The notes under the pieces were generated by a model. The model was not told the DNA's origin. It saw nothing but the letters and a program-made list of their open reading frames with translations, and did not search any database. A program made the translations under genes and the position numbers. Shown here one piece after another: positions 43,777 to 54,900 of a DNA stretch of 64,000 bases (positions within the stretch are counted from its first letter, which is position 1; every line of letters starts with the position of its first letter). Source of the stretch: Pyropia yezoensis (taxonomy: Eukaryota; Rhodophyta; Bangiophyceae; Bangiales; Bangiaceae); assembly GCA_009829735.1 (NCBI GenBank), contig CM020618.1, positions 35,874,894-35,938,893 of the forward strand, read 5' to 3'.

Positions 43777-45558
43777 ATGTCCACCGGCGTGCACCGGCTG
43801 CTGGATGGGACGGTCTCATTCCTCCGCACGCTCGTAGCCCGCAAGCTCCTCTCCCGCACCGAGGCGCGCGTCCTCACCACCCGCCGCGACGTCTATGAGC
43901 GGCGGGTGGCGCACCCCGCGTCGACCCCCCGCGACTGGGACGCGTACATTGCCTATGAGGGGGCGCTGCTGGCGCTCCTCCGCCGTCGCGCCGCGGCGTC
44001 ACGCCTGTCCCTGCCGGTTGGGGCGGCGCTGGTGGACAAGGCCGCCGCGCGGGTGACGTACCTCCACACCCGCGCGACGCGCGCAAACCCGGGGCACGTG
44101 GACGGGTGGCTCGCCGCGGCGGCCGCCGCGCTCGCCGCCGCGCCGCCGGTGCAGCCCGAAGGCCGCGGCGGCGGTAGTCGCGGCGGCAGCGGTGGCGGTC
44201 GGCCGGCCGGCCGCGCCGCCCCCGCGCGGCGTCGGATTGGGACGGCCGCGCGGGTGCTGGCGCGGGCGCTCGCGCTGCTGCCGCGGGAGGAGCGGCTGTG
44301 GGTTGCGGCGGTGCGGCTGCACGCCGTCACGGGGGATGACGTGCGCGGGGGGCGGGCGGTTGCGCTCGCGGGCCTTCGCCAGGTGCGACAAAGCGCGGCG
44401 CTGTGGGCCGCCTACTGGGCGCTCGAGGTGGCCTACGTGTCCCGCCTGCGCGAGCAGCGCCGCGTGCTTGGCGTCGCCGTGCCGGGTGGCGGGCAGGTTG
44501 GGGGGAGCGATGCCCCTAAGGGGACGGACGCCCCCATGGGGGAGACAACCGCCACCGCCGCCGCCGCCGCCGCCGCTCCCCCCGCGGACGCGACCGTCGG
44601 CGGCGGCGGCGCCCCAACCACCTCCGTCGCCGCAGCTGACCCCGCGGCCGCCAGCGACGTTGGTCCAGACTCTGACACGGACGCCGCGCTCCTCACCGGG
44701 GGTGGGGATATGGGACCGACCGCTCCCGCCGCCGGTGCCGCCACTACTGCCGCCACGTCGCGCCCATTGACCTTTTGGGAGGGTGGCATCCTCGTGGCAG
44801 TGTGGGGCCACGCCACCGCCGCGCTTGCCGGCGTGTCCGCCGCGGGGCCGGCCTACTGGGCGCGCCTCTACCGACAGGCGGCTGGCGCGCGCGGCGCACC
44901 GCCGCCGGCGCTCACCGTCCTTGCCGCCCGCCTCCTCGCCGCCCACCCGTCAGATGTGGGCGCCGCCGACGCGGTTGCCCGCGGGGGACTGACGGCCGCC
45001 GAGCTGGTTGCCGCGCCGCCGCCGCGCGACGCCGCGCGGGGACGGCGGCCCACCGGCGCCGGCCGTGGCAAGCCTGACGCCGCCGATGGCCCCCGGGCGG
45101 TGGTGGACAAGGCGGGCGGCGTGCCCGCCGGCGTGGCCATCGCCATTGCCGACGGCGTCGCCACCTACCTGCGCGTGTCCCCCCCGGCCGTCGGCGCGGC
45201 GGCCGCGGCGCTCGCGTTTGCCGCCGACGTGCGGGCGCGCTACGCGGCGGCCACCCCAGACCTGGTCCCGTCCGACGCCTCCCTGGTCACGTCGTACGCC
45301 GCGGCCGCGCCGGGTGTAGACCTGAGCTCCCTGGCTGCTGCCGCGGTGGCGGCGGCGGGGACCCCGCCCGCCGCGTCTCCTCCCCCCACCGCCCCCCTCC
45401 TCGCTGCCATTGCCGCGGCGCGCGACCGGGGCGGTGCACCCCCGCCCGGCGGGTGGGAGCCTCTGGTCGATGCCGCTCTTGCCATCTCCACCACCGTCGC
45501 CGCCGCCACGGCGCGGCCGCATCCGGCCCCACCCACAACTCTATCGGCTGGTGATGAC

Positions 45559-45594
<36 letters not shown>

Positions 45595-46488
45595 TCCGCC
45601 GCCGCTGCCTCCGCTGCCGCCACCACCCCCGCCGCTAGCGTCATCCCCGCTTTGCGGGTGGTCCTGCAGGCAGCCGTGGGACGCGTGGCCGCCAGCCCCG
45701 CGGCGCGGGACGCAGCGGCCGCTGCAGGGGTGCGGCTCGAGGCGGCCGCCGGCGGGGGCCTCCCTGCCGCACGGGCGGTTGTGGACGCGGCGACAGCGGC
45801 GCTTCCGGGCGGTGCCGCCGTCGGTGCCGCCACCGCCGTCGCGGCGCTGGCGGCCGAGGCGGCGGCCGCCGACACAGACGCAGGCGCAGACGCAGGCGCG
45901 GCGGCCACCACCATCGCTGACCGCCGCCGCCGCGTGCGTGACCTGTACGCCGCGTGGACCGCCGCCGTGCCGCCAGCCTCCGAGGCGGCCGAGGAGGCAT
46001 GGCTCGAGGCGCTGCGCTGGGAGCGTCGCCCGGGGGCGGGTGGGGGCGGGGGTGAGCCCCGCCGCGTGGCCGCCCTGCTGTGGCGCGCGCGCAAGGCGCT
46101 GGGGCCGCTCCGGGCGGCCACGTTTGACCAGCTTGCTGCGCTCATGGAGGGGGGGGCGCGGGGGGGGGGGGGGGGGGGGGGGGCGTTGCCTGGCTGTAGT
46201 CGCCCGTCAAAGTTGGGCGCGCCCATCGGGCGCCGTCGGGCGCGTCCTGCCGCAGCGCGGGCAGGCGCCCCCCTTGTTGGACCTGGCTTCCGTTGGTGTC
46301 CACAGGCTGGTCACAGGAGTTTGGAGTGTTGCGAGTGGGGGGGGGGGGGGGGGGGGGGCGGGGACCTGGTTGAATGGGGGGAGGGGGAGGGGGATGGGGA
46401 GGTTGGCGGTGGGGGGGGAGAGTCGCGGGAGGTCGGCAGGTGGAGGCATGGGCAAAAAAAGAAAAAGCACCATAGCTGCGCTAGGTAG
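43777..46488 (+). CDS. UTP6: U3 snoRNP / SSU processome protein UTP6
   Basis: About 900 residues from ATG 43777 (accATGt). The start matches UTP6: HRLLDGTVSFLRTLVARKLL, then SRTEARVLTTRRDVYERRVA, which carries the family's L-x-R-R-D-(F/V)-E/Y-x-R element. DWDAYIAYEGALLALLRRR and half-a-TPR (HAT) type repeats follow (RVLARALALLPREERLWVAA, LRQVRQSAALWAAYWALEVA). UTP6 is a scaffold in 18S rRNA processing. The middle has large Ala/Gly/Thr insertions. The conserved region ends with RRVAALLWRARKALGPLRAA and then DQLAALMEGG. A run of Gs (46160-46182) follows. The last 100 residues to the stop at 46488 look like translated non-coding sequence, so the true C-terminus may be near 46170 or the G-run may hide a frame error. 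Confidence 0.78.
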
Positions 46489-46742
46489 ACTCCGACGCAT
46501 GGGGGAGATTCGAAAAAAAGAGAGGCGAAAAAAACTGGCGAGTCACCGCTGCAGAACCGCGCCGCGCCGCCGCCGCCGCCACTGCCCACCCCCGTCGGCT
46601 GGCAGGGGCACCCGCACAACAAACGGGCTGTGTGGCTGTCGCCCAGGCCCACCTCCCAGTACAGCGGCGGGCGCAACCGGCATTGCAGCGCCCCACGCCC
46701 CCCCCAACCCCTCTCGTACCTTCCCCTCACCTCGCTGCCATC

Positions 46743-48068
46743 CTACTCATACACGTCATAGCACCAGCCATGAACGTCAGGAAGCTCTCCGTACTGGATG
46801 CCCCGCACCTGCTTGTATAGCGCTGAGAAGCGGGGGCCCACCACGTCTGGGTCGGCGCCCACCGCCTCACCCACAATGATGACAGTGCCCTTGTACACGA
46901 TGCGCGTCACGGCGGTGATGACCACGGCGGTGCCACATGCAGCGACCTCGTCAAACGTGCCCGCCTCACTAATGTCCACAGGCCGGCGCTCGACGACCAT
47001 CCCCGCATCAGCGGCAAGTGTGGCAAGCGTCTTATTGGTCACTGATGGCAACACTGACGGCGAGTTGGGGGTGACGTACGAGTTGCCGCGCAGGCCCACG
47101 AAGTTGCTCGTCCCAAACTCTTCCACCGACCGTTGGTCCGCCGCGTCGACGTATAGGTTGATCGGGTAGCCGGCGCGCTTGGCAAGGGTGTTGGGCAACA
47201 GGTCCGCCGCGTAGTTGCCGGCCACCTTGACGTGGCCCACGCCCTTGGGCGCCGCGCGGTCATAATCCGTGGTCACCACAGCAGTCACGGGTGCGGGGCC
47301 ACCCGCATAATAGTCACCGACGGGGGTGACGAGAACAAGAAAGGTAAATTCATCGGCGGGGGAGAGCCCAATCTTGGGGCCCGACCCAAACAGCAGCGGC
47401 CGCACGTAAAGGGAGCCGCCGGTGCCATAGGGTGGCACAAACTCGACATTCTCCCGCACCGCCGTCTTGACAGCAGAGAGGAAGAGGTCGGCGGGAACCT
47501 CGGGGATGAGAAGCCGTGCCGCCGACGAGGCCATCCGCTTGGCATTCTCGTCGGGTCGGAAGAGGGACACCCGCCCATCCGCCGTGCGGAACGCCTTGAG
47601 GCCCTCAAAGCAGGAGGCACCATAGTGGAGGGCGGTCGCGCCAATATGGAGCTTGATGTACGGTTCCGTCACCAGCTCGGGGGTGGACGACCACGCGCCG
47701 TCGCGGTACGTGTGGCGGATGTAGCAGTTGGTCGGCCGGAACTGGAAGCCCAGGGTTGCCCAATCCAGGCCCTCCGCGGGGGGGGGAATGCCATTGGTAG
47801 GGGCGGCGGCGTCGGTCGCCGACCCCGCCGCCGCCGCTGCCGCTGCTGCGGCCGCCTGGTCAGGTGCCGCCATAGTGGCCGCCGCTTGCCGGCGGGCGGG
47901 GCGGGCGCGTTCGGCTCGCGTAGCCGGCCAGCCTAGCGGTCGACCCGCCACCCAGGCCTGCCCCGAGCGCAGCGACTGGGGTGAAGCAGCTGGGGACCGG
48001 AGCGCCGCCGCCGACATGGCCGGGGGCACCGCAAACGCCATGCTCGTCCCGGGCGCGGCAGGAGCCAT
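46743..48068 (-). CDS. BCAT: branched-chain amino acid aminotransferase, plastid precursor
   Basis: PLP enzyme (EC 2.6.1.42) for the last step of Val/Leu/Ile synthesis. 441 residues from ATG 48068 (gtcATGgct), with ATG 48107 an alternative 13 codons upstream. Residues 1-80 are rich in Ala, Pro and Arg without acidic groups, consistent with a plastid transit peptide. The catalytic part shows LHYGASCFEGLKAFR, YVRPLLFGSGPKIGLSPADE, the PLP-lysine region GHVKVAGNYAADLLPN (Lys near residue 280), EEFGTSNFVGLRGN and EAGTFDEVAACGTAVVITAV. It ends typically at VRGIQYGELPD. It is closely similar in layout to type II eukaryotic BCATs. Single exon. Divergent from AP1G across about 780 bp. Confidence 0.94.
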   Translation of the reverse strand: MAPAAPGTSMAFAVPPAMSAAALRSPAASPQSLRSGQAWVAGRPLGWPATRAERARPARRQAAATMAAPDQAAAAAAAAAAGSATDAAAPTNGIPPPAEGLDWATLGFQFRPTNCYIRHTYRDGAWSSTPELVTEPYIKLHIGATALHYGASCFEGLKAFRTADGRVSLFRPDENAKRMASSAARLLIPEVPADLFLSAVKTAVRENVEFVPPYGTGGSLYVRPLLFGSGPKIGLSPADEFTFLVLVTPVGDYYAGGPAPVTAVVTTDYDRAAPKGVGHVKVAGNYAADLLPNTLAKRAGYPINLYVDAADQRSVEEFGTSNFVGLRGNSYVTPNSPSVLPSVTNKTLATLAADAGMVVERRPVDISEAGTFDEVAACGTAVVITAVTRIVYKGTVIIVGEAVGADPDVVGPRFSALYKQVRGIQYGELPDVHGWCYDVYE

Positions 48069-48069
48069 G

Positions 48070-48845
48070 ACTGCCAGAGGTGGGGGGGCGGCCGCAACGA
48101 CCACCACACGGGGGTGGTTATAAACCCAGGGAGAGGGGCGCGGGGAAGCACAAGGCGACGCGCGCGAATGCAGTGCCCACTGGGGCGCAACGGCAAGGGA
48201 CGGGGAAAGCGTGAGCAGCGCAGCGCAGCGGCGAGGGTGGTCGGCCCTGGTGAACCCAATCTGCGGGGAGGCGGGCCGCCCTCCCTGTCCGCAACGGGGG
48301 CACGCGCCGTGGGAAACGACACGGAAGCCAGCGGCGGTTGCGCTGGCCCAGCGGCGAGGACGTGTGGCATTGGAGCCCTGTTCTCACTCTAATTCTTTAG
48401 AGTCTCGTCGAAGTACTATACCGTGGTCGAACATACCCTGGCGTGTTCGTCAGCTCATGCCAGTAACGCAGGCTACTTTATCGCACTCACACGTATCTTC
48501 GGGGTTGACAGGAAAGTGGCCATGTGGTTGTAGTTTATTTTCCGACTGTAGTATTTCGTAGATCAACTTATTTGTTCATAAAGTTTCCCACTGAGAACCC
48601 CCTATGTATGCCATGTGGCGCTGTTCGGACGTGGCGAAGCATCATGAGACACGTGGGAGCAACGGCCAATGGGATCGTGCCACAGCTTACCACAAACTCA
48701 CACTCCCAAAGACTCGCCACAAGCCTCATCATCAGCCGTGCACATGCCTGCCGCCGTCTATCGACTCGGTTCCTACTCCCCTCACCTCCTCGTTCCGCTC
48801 GCCATCATTGACTTCCGCCTGTCTCTGTCCGTGGTGGGTCACTCA
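48070..48845. other. divergent upstream region BCAT / AP1G
   Basis: Shared upstream region. TATAAA is present at 48119-48124 in plus orientation. The first 290 bp are GC-rich, then sequence of ordinary composition leads to AP1G. No gene is seen. Confidence 0.5.
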
Positions 48846-48847
48846 CC

Positions 48848-51666
48848 ATGGAGAAGGAGGCAAAGAAGCTGTTTTCTCGGGCCAAGGACTCGCTGTCCAA
48901 GGCCAAGCGCACTTACACTTGCCGGACGCTCAAGTAGGTAGCGCCACCGCCACCGCCACAGTTTTGCTCAGCCCCGCCGCTTCGCGTGCGTGGGCACAGA
49001 GCAGCTGCATTTCTTCTCTCTATCGTGGGAGCTTTTCCTGTTTGCTCTTGTGCGGCGCATGTGTTTGTTCTCGCGGCGATGGTCATCGCCTCGGTAGGGC
49101 GTGCTGTGGTTGCTTTATTGGCCTGCAGCCCGTGTGTATCCGTGTTCTGACACCTTGTCCTGCGCTCGATGTCGCGCTATGGTGTTTATGATGTTTGCGC
49201 TGCTCCCTGAGGTGCACTCTTGTTTGTCCTTGCGGCTCTCACAGGGAGGTCATTACTGCGTACCGGGCGTGTACGTCGAGTGCGGAAGAGCGTGCGCTGG
49301 TGAAGAAGGAGTCGGCTCACATCCGGGACCTGTTTAAAGAAGGCGACACGGCGTTTCGGAGGCGTAATGTGGCCAAGCTCCTCTTCTTTCACATGAACGG
49401 CTACCCAACCGACTTTGGTCACATGGAGTGCTTGCGGCTGGCCGCGTCTCCCAAGTTTGCTGACAAGCGGGTGGGTGTCTTGGGCCTGACCGTTCTCGTC
49501 GACGAGCGCGCCTCCATTCTGATGCTTATGACCAATGGTCTGAAGGCGGACTTGGTGTCGGACGACCCTGCGGTGACGGCTCTTGCTCTGACCGTTTTGG
49601 GCGACATTGCCACCCCTGAGATGCTGCGGGACCTCACCCTCGAGCTGGTCTCCCACCTGCGCGCCCGCTCGCCCTATCTGGTGAAAAAGGCAGCTCTGGC
49701 CGCGACCCGGGCTGTGCGGAAGCTGCCCCTGGATGAGACGCTGGATATCTGGGACGCGGTGCCAGACATGCTGGCGATGCGCTCTGACGCGGTGCACCTT
49801 TGTGCCAACACCCTCATCGTGTCGCTGGTAGAGCAGGCCGCCGCGGACGGCGGCCGCTCGGGCGAGCCGTCTCCGTTGCCTGCCCTGCGGGCTGCCTGCT
49901 TACCGGTGGTCCTGCAAAGCCTGCGGGACGCGGTTGCGGGTGGCAAGGGCCAGGTCCACGCTGACGCTGATGGCTCCATGGCCAGCGGCGTACGTAACCC
50001 GTTCCTTCAGGTCCAGGCCTTGACGGCTGTGCGCGCTTTGGGCACTGGCGCCAGCCGAGACGAGCTTTGCACCGTCTCGGACGTTCTAGTGGCGGTGGCT
50101 ACGTCGACGGACGCTTCGAAGCTGGCCGGCGCCTCGGTATTGTACGAAATGGTGCGCACAGCGCTGGCACTCGACACCACCGAAGCAGTTCAGCAGACAG
50201 CGGTCAATACCCTGGGACAGTTTCTCGCTCACAAGGATACGAGCGTGCGCTACGTGGCGCTTCAGGAAATGGCATCGGTTGTGACCCGTGGCGGCGCATG
50301 CGCGGCGTCGGTGCGGCAGCAGCGAGCGACTATTCTGGCGTGTGTCCAGGAGAAGGACCCGTCCATTCAGGCGCGCGCAGTTGCACTGGCGTTTGCTATT
50401 GCCGACCGTAGCAATGTGGCAGACATTGCGGGGCAGCTACTAGTGTACGTGCGCTGGCTGAGTGGGGGAGGCGGCAGCGGCGGCAAGGGCGACGCAGATG
50501 TGGCAGCAGACGAGGCCGATACGCCCACGCCGTCGTTGGACAGCTCTGCCGATGGGGGCGCACGGGTGGCGGACGCAGCGACAAAGCTGGCCCAGCTGGC
50601 GGTCCAATTTGCACCATCCTCTGAGTGGCACGTGGACACCTTAACGGCTGTTCTTGGGGCGGTGGATGTTTTGGCTTCTGAGGTGGTGGTGTCCACCTTT
50701 CTCGCATTCCTCTCTGTGGAGCCCCCCGCAGTGCAGGCCTATGCCGCACGGACTCTGTTTGAGGCAGGTCTAGCACGGTACTCAGCGGGCTCGGTGGCCA
50801 CGCCGCCGACCTCCCCATTGCAACGAGACAGCGGTGGAGTTTCACGGCGGAAGCCCCGCCTGGAGCGCGTCGCCGCATACGTCCTTGGCGAGTACGGCCA
50901 CCTGGTGGTGAGTGGCGGCGGCATCACACCCACTGCTGCCGCCTCGGCACTTACCGGCGTAATCGCGGTGTGCAAATGGGTCACCGGGGAGGGCGCCTTC
51001 GAAGGGGGGGGTATGGACGGGGCCTCAGGGGCCCCCACCATTGGCGATGAGATTGGCCGAGTTCGGTCGCATGCGCTGTCGGCGCTGGTGAAGCTGTCTG
51101 TCCGCTCTGCTGACTCCGATCTTCTGTCTGCTGCCCGTCGGGCCACCGCTGCCCTGTCAGACAGCGGCGACGTGGATACTCAGCAGCGGGCCGTCGAGTA
51201 CCACGCGCTGCTCGAAGGGCCCCTTAGCGGGGTGGCATTGGCGGCGCTTGCGCCGCTGCCGCCCATGGACTACGCTGCCGCCCGGCAGCGGTTACTCGCG
51301 GTGGGTAGCCGTCGGGCAACGGGGACGTCGATGGTGGCCCATACGGGGCTGGTATCCCTTCTTGATGACGACTTCATGGGTGACAGGGGGGGCGCCCCTG
51401 CCGCGGCCCCGTCTGCGTTTGGGAGTCGGGGCGCAGTAGACCTGATGGGTGACAGCTCAGCCACTGACCTGATTGCCTTTGATGGTCCGTTGGGTGGAGG
51501 GACGGCGGCGTACGAAGACGGGCAGCCAGCGGACCTGATGGCGTTAGGCCAGTCCACGGAGCTGGTGCTGGCCAACCAGCCGTCAAACGCTCGCCAGGCC
51601 GCGGGTCCCAGCGGGGACTTCGCGTCCTCCGTGTTGGACGACGTTCTGGGGGACCTTACTATGTGA
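48848..51666 (+). CDS. AP1G: AP-1 complex gamma-adaptin, apparently without ear domain
   Basis: Large subunit of the AP-1 clathrin adaptor at the trans-Golgi/endosome. Exons are 48848-48933 and 49245-51666 with a 311-bp intron (GTAGGT/ACAG); the join reads CRTLK-EVITAYRACTS. The total is 835 residues. Gamma-specific features are AYRACTSSAEERALVKKESA, RRNVAKLLFFHMNGYPTDFG, HMECLRLAASPKFADKRVGV and LMTNGLKADL. The trunk (to about residue 640) is complete and enlarged by a Gly/Asp insertion. The hinge has acidic DLMGD, DLIAF and DVLGDLTM repeats resembling clathrin-box-like sequence. The protein stops at TGA 51664 without the roughly 120-residue gamma-ear that normally follows. No ear-like frame is visible in the 1.1 kb downstream, although the stop overlaps a possible donor (AT/GTGAGC). 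Confidence 0.9.
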
Positions 51667-51669
51667 GCG

Positions 51670-52815
51670 TGCGTGGTCAGACGGGGGAGCGGGGTCACTC
51701 AGGGCTGAATATAGATAAGAGGCGGGTGCTGCCCTGTGGGCGGATGACGAGCTCCCTCTCACGTTGGCGTGAACGTGGTGGAAGCGTACCCTCAGTTGCG
51801 TCATCGACGCCATCGAGGCAGTGCGATCAGTTTGCACCCGACGGCAGGTCGGTGGGGCAGACGCCCCCTGCGGTTGCCTTGCGGTGCGTACCGGTGGGGG
51901 TATGGACGTGAATGGTTGGAGCGGTCGTGCGGAGGAGAGGGCAGCGGCGATTAGGGGCTTCCGTGGTGGGGCGGTTGACAGGGGCTGGCGGAGTTTTGTT
52001 CGACGGTGTCACCGCCCCGTCTGCACATGCCACGGTCGGCGTTGCGGTGGATGAGCGGTCGTCAGCGGTCGTGGGGTGGGCGCTGTTATGCCCTTCACCC
52101 CGCGTATGTCCCTCATGCGCGTGCAGCCGAGCAGCCCTTGTATGACGTCCCATCCCCCGCGACACCCCAGTCCCTCGTCGCCTCTGCCGGTCACACCTCG
52201 TCCTGTCCCTGATGTGACTACGGTGGGGGAGGGGTGTGGGGCGGGGCGGTGGCGGCGACGACGACGGCATTGGGACAGGAGGGAGAGACGCGGTGGCGCC
52301 GCCGGTGGCTGAGCAGAGGGCGGCGGCTGCGGGCGTTTTGGTTTGGTGGGAAGGAGTCAACTGGTGCGACGGGCGTGGTTGGCAGGCGGGACGTGAGTGA
52401 ACCGCGGCATCGGCGGAGTTGGCGAGTGGTTATCGGTTGCGGGGGGGGGGGGAGAGGGTGGGTGGCTGTGGCCTTGTTCGTGGCGTGGGGGGTTGAGGCG
52501 TCAGCGGCTAGTGCGCCTTGACCAAAAGTAAGAGAGGATCTGTGTTGACTCGGGCTTGGGCGTGCGCTTCCCTTTTCCTCTCCTACATGCGGCAGCAGCC
52601 GTGCCGGTGTGACGTGCTACACAAATAGAAGGGAGACGGCGGTCTCGCACGGTTGTTGGCCGACCCGCCGTCGTCGTCCCGCATCCCTATCACCGCCGAT
52701 CCAGTCGCCCAGCCCACCCCCCCCCCCCTCCACCAGCACCAGCACCGGCTCAGGCAGTCACCGCCGCTGCTGCTAGTAAGATTGGCGTGTAGAGCTGGCG
52801 GGCTCCGCTTTCCTC
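51670..52815. other. intergenic, no supported gene
   Basis: Converging 3' regions of AP1G and the Cys-rich gene. Frames are short and overlap. There are poly-G and poly-C runs (52440-52450, 52715-52730). I searched by eye for a gamma-ear exon and saw none. Confidence 0.5.
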
Positions 52816-52816
52816 G

Positions 52817-53437
52817 TTAAAGGCGGCAGGGGTCGTCCTCCTCCTCATCGTCCCCCGCGTCGGCCAACGGCTCAATGGCCTCGCACTTGCCAGAGCGCCC
52901 ACACTCGAAGCCGGCGGCGCAGCCCTGGTGGTAAGGGCCCTCGGAGCACACCGCCCCCGCCTTGTTGATCGCCCGGCATCGCGAGAGGGCGCTCTTAACG
53001 GCAAACCGGTTCTTCTGGCACCGCGTCCCGGGCGCGCACGTCCGCTTCGCGTCACCCTCCTTGCACCACATGGCCCACCGCGTGGCGAGGACGCACTTGC
53101 CCTCGTACCCGCACTCCAGACCGACGGCGCAGCCCTGGCTGTGGGGGTTCTTGGAGCAGTCCTCCCCCTTCTTGAGCTTCGACAGGCACCGTGCAAACTT
53201 GTAGCCAAAGCGGTTGACCTGGCAGCGCGTCCCCGTGGTGCACTTCTGCCACCGTTCAACCCGGCACGGCGACGCCCACGCCTTGACGCTGGGCGCCAGC
53301 TCCACCCGCGCGTGCGCGTCTACTGCACCGGGTGCCACCGACGCCGCACCCACCAATGACGGCACAGCGACGGCCAGGAAAGCCACGCCAACCGCTACCA
53401 CCTTGAGCACCCTTATCGTGTGGGCAGGCGCACCCAT
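52817..53437 (-). CDS. secreted protein with two tandem cysteine-rich modules
   Basis: 206 residues from ATG 53437. A signal peptide (VLKVVAVGVAFLAVAVPSLV) ends near residue 31. Two homologous modules of about 50-55 residues follow. Each has the order C-x5-C, R/S-C, C-(S), G-C-A-x-G-(L/F)-E-C-G-x-x-G-K-C. The first has CTTGTRCQVNRFGYKFARC and GCAVGLECGYEGKC; the second has CAPGTRCQKNRF and GCAAGFECGRSGKC. The repeated CxxG..C.....GC..G..C...GKC spacing recalls the colipase/Dickkopf-like disulfide fold. That is a structural analogy, not a homology call. The tail is acidic (DAGDDEEEDD) and ends CRL. It shares the start MGAP and secreted status with the LPMO-like protein upstream in the window. 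Function unknown. Confidence 0.7.
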   Translation of the reverse strand: MGAPAHTIRVLKVVAVGVAFLAVAVPSLVGAASVAPGAVDAHARVELAPSVKAWASPCRVERWQKCTTGTRCQVNRFGYKFARCLSKLKKGEDCSKNPHSQGCAVGLECGYEGKCVLATRWAMWCKEGDAKRTCAPGTRCQKNRFAVKSALSRCRAINKAGAVCSEGPYHQGCAAGFECGRSGKCEAIEPLADAGDDEEEDDPCRL

Positions 53438-53739
53438 CGTATCAATCCACGGTTCGGACGGCCTGACGAGCCGTACGCGTAAAGAGGGGGGTTGGGGGAG
53501 GGGGAGAGGAGGGCACGGATGGGGAGACGGGGGCTGGCCTATCCTACTGCCGGTGCGGTGCTGCTGGACCTGTGCCCCACCAGCCCACGGTCTCGCGCGA
53601 GCCCGCCCTTAAACACACCGCTCACCGCTCACCGCTGGGACGTTCCCACCCCTACGCACGTCAGGAACCACCGCCGCCGCCGCCCCGGCCACCACCACCC
53701 GCCCGTGACCCAGATGTATCTACAGCAAGGGGAAGATAG

Positions 53740-54900
53740 CGCACCCGTACAGGTCGTGGCCGCCCACACCGACACCGTCACAGTGCCATGGCACCGCCCC
53801 AGTGGCCGGTGGTAGGTGGCACGGCCGTGCTGTCGGCTGGGCCAGGCAGCTACAGTGTCGCATTGCGGGAGGGGAGGGCGGGGACGTCTGGCCTGGCGAC
53901 CACTGCGCCGCCTCTCCCGTCTGACCGGCCAGGCCACCGCGTGGGGGGGGCGCCTGGCCTGGCAACCGCTACGCCGGACGTCTGACCTCGCAGCCGCAAC
54001 GCGGGACTTCTGGCCTTGGCAACCACTACGCCGGACGTCTGGCCAGGCAACCGCTACGCCGCCGCCGCCGTCTGACCGGCCAGACCACCGCCACCGGCAC
54101 ACGAGAGGTAAGGACAGCCAGGGGGAGGTTGAACATCCTTGCCCGTCAAGGCCGCCCATACCGACGCCGTCGCCGTGCCAATGCAGCCACCCAAGCGGCC
54201 GGGGCGCAGGTACGGCCGTGCTGCCGGTTGGGCAAGGCAGCCGCGACGTCTCACTGCCGGGGGGAGGGTGGAGGGGGGGGATCGGGAGAGAAAGGGGCGA
54301 CTGGCCTGGCAACCGCTACAAAGCCACCCCCGCCTGGCACGCCAGGCCATCGCCTGGGGAGGGCGCCTGGCCTGGCGACCGCTCCACGGCGACTGCCGCC
54401 TGGCCGGCCGGGCCACCGCCACCCGCCTGTAGCTCAGAGGACCAGACTATCCGCACGGGGGGAACGAGCGCGCCGCCCGTCATGGCCGCCCACCCCCACG
54501 CCATCTTCATTGCAGGCCAGCCGCCCAAGCGGCCGAGGGCAGCTGGCACGCCGTGACGCTGGGTGGGCGAGGCCGCCCCAATTTAGCCCTGTGGGGAGGG
54601 GACAAAAGTCGGGGGGAGGGGAGTATCGCCTGGCCTGGTGACCGATACGCCCGCTCTCCCACGGGCATTGCTCCGCGCATGAGCAGTAGTAACAACCCGT
54701 GAGCATGAGCGTGCCCAACAGGTAAAGCGCCCTACACTATGGACGAGTGCCGCCGTGGTCGCCGCCGTCTCAATACGCAGCCGCCCAGATGTGGGCCGAC
54801 GCCGTCACCATGCCAGTGCAGCCGGTCAAGCGGGCGGAAGCGTCTCGGCCACGGCAGGGCCGGCTGTGGGCTAGCCACCAGCGACACAGGTACCGACCGC
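53740..54900. repeat. degenerate 300-400 bp tandem repeat field
   Basis: A block starting GCCGCCCACACCGACACCGT recurs in diverged form near 53758, 54150, 54482 and 54790. In each copy CGGGGC..CAGCC/GGCCGTGCTG segments and multiple CTGGCCTGGCAACCGCTACG motifs follow. The latter also repeat internally at about 30-bp spacing between 53895 and 54060. No coding function is apparent. The repeats end before the AT-richer sequence at about 55,200. Between 54900 and 55750 I see nothing else. Confidence 0.7.

Noticed and set aside
48117-48125. TATA box for the BCAT gene
   Set aside because: TATAAA is in plus orientation and only 12 bp from the upstream in-frame ATG, so it is not positioned for the minus-strand gene.
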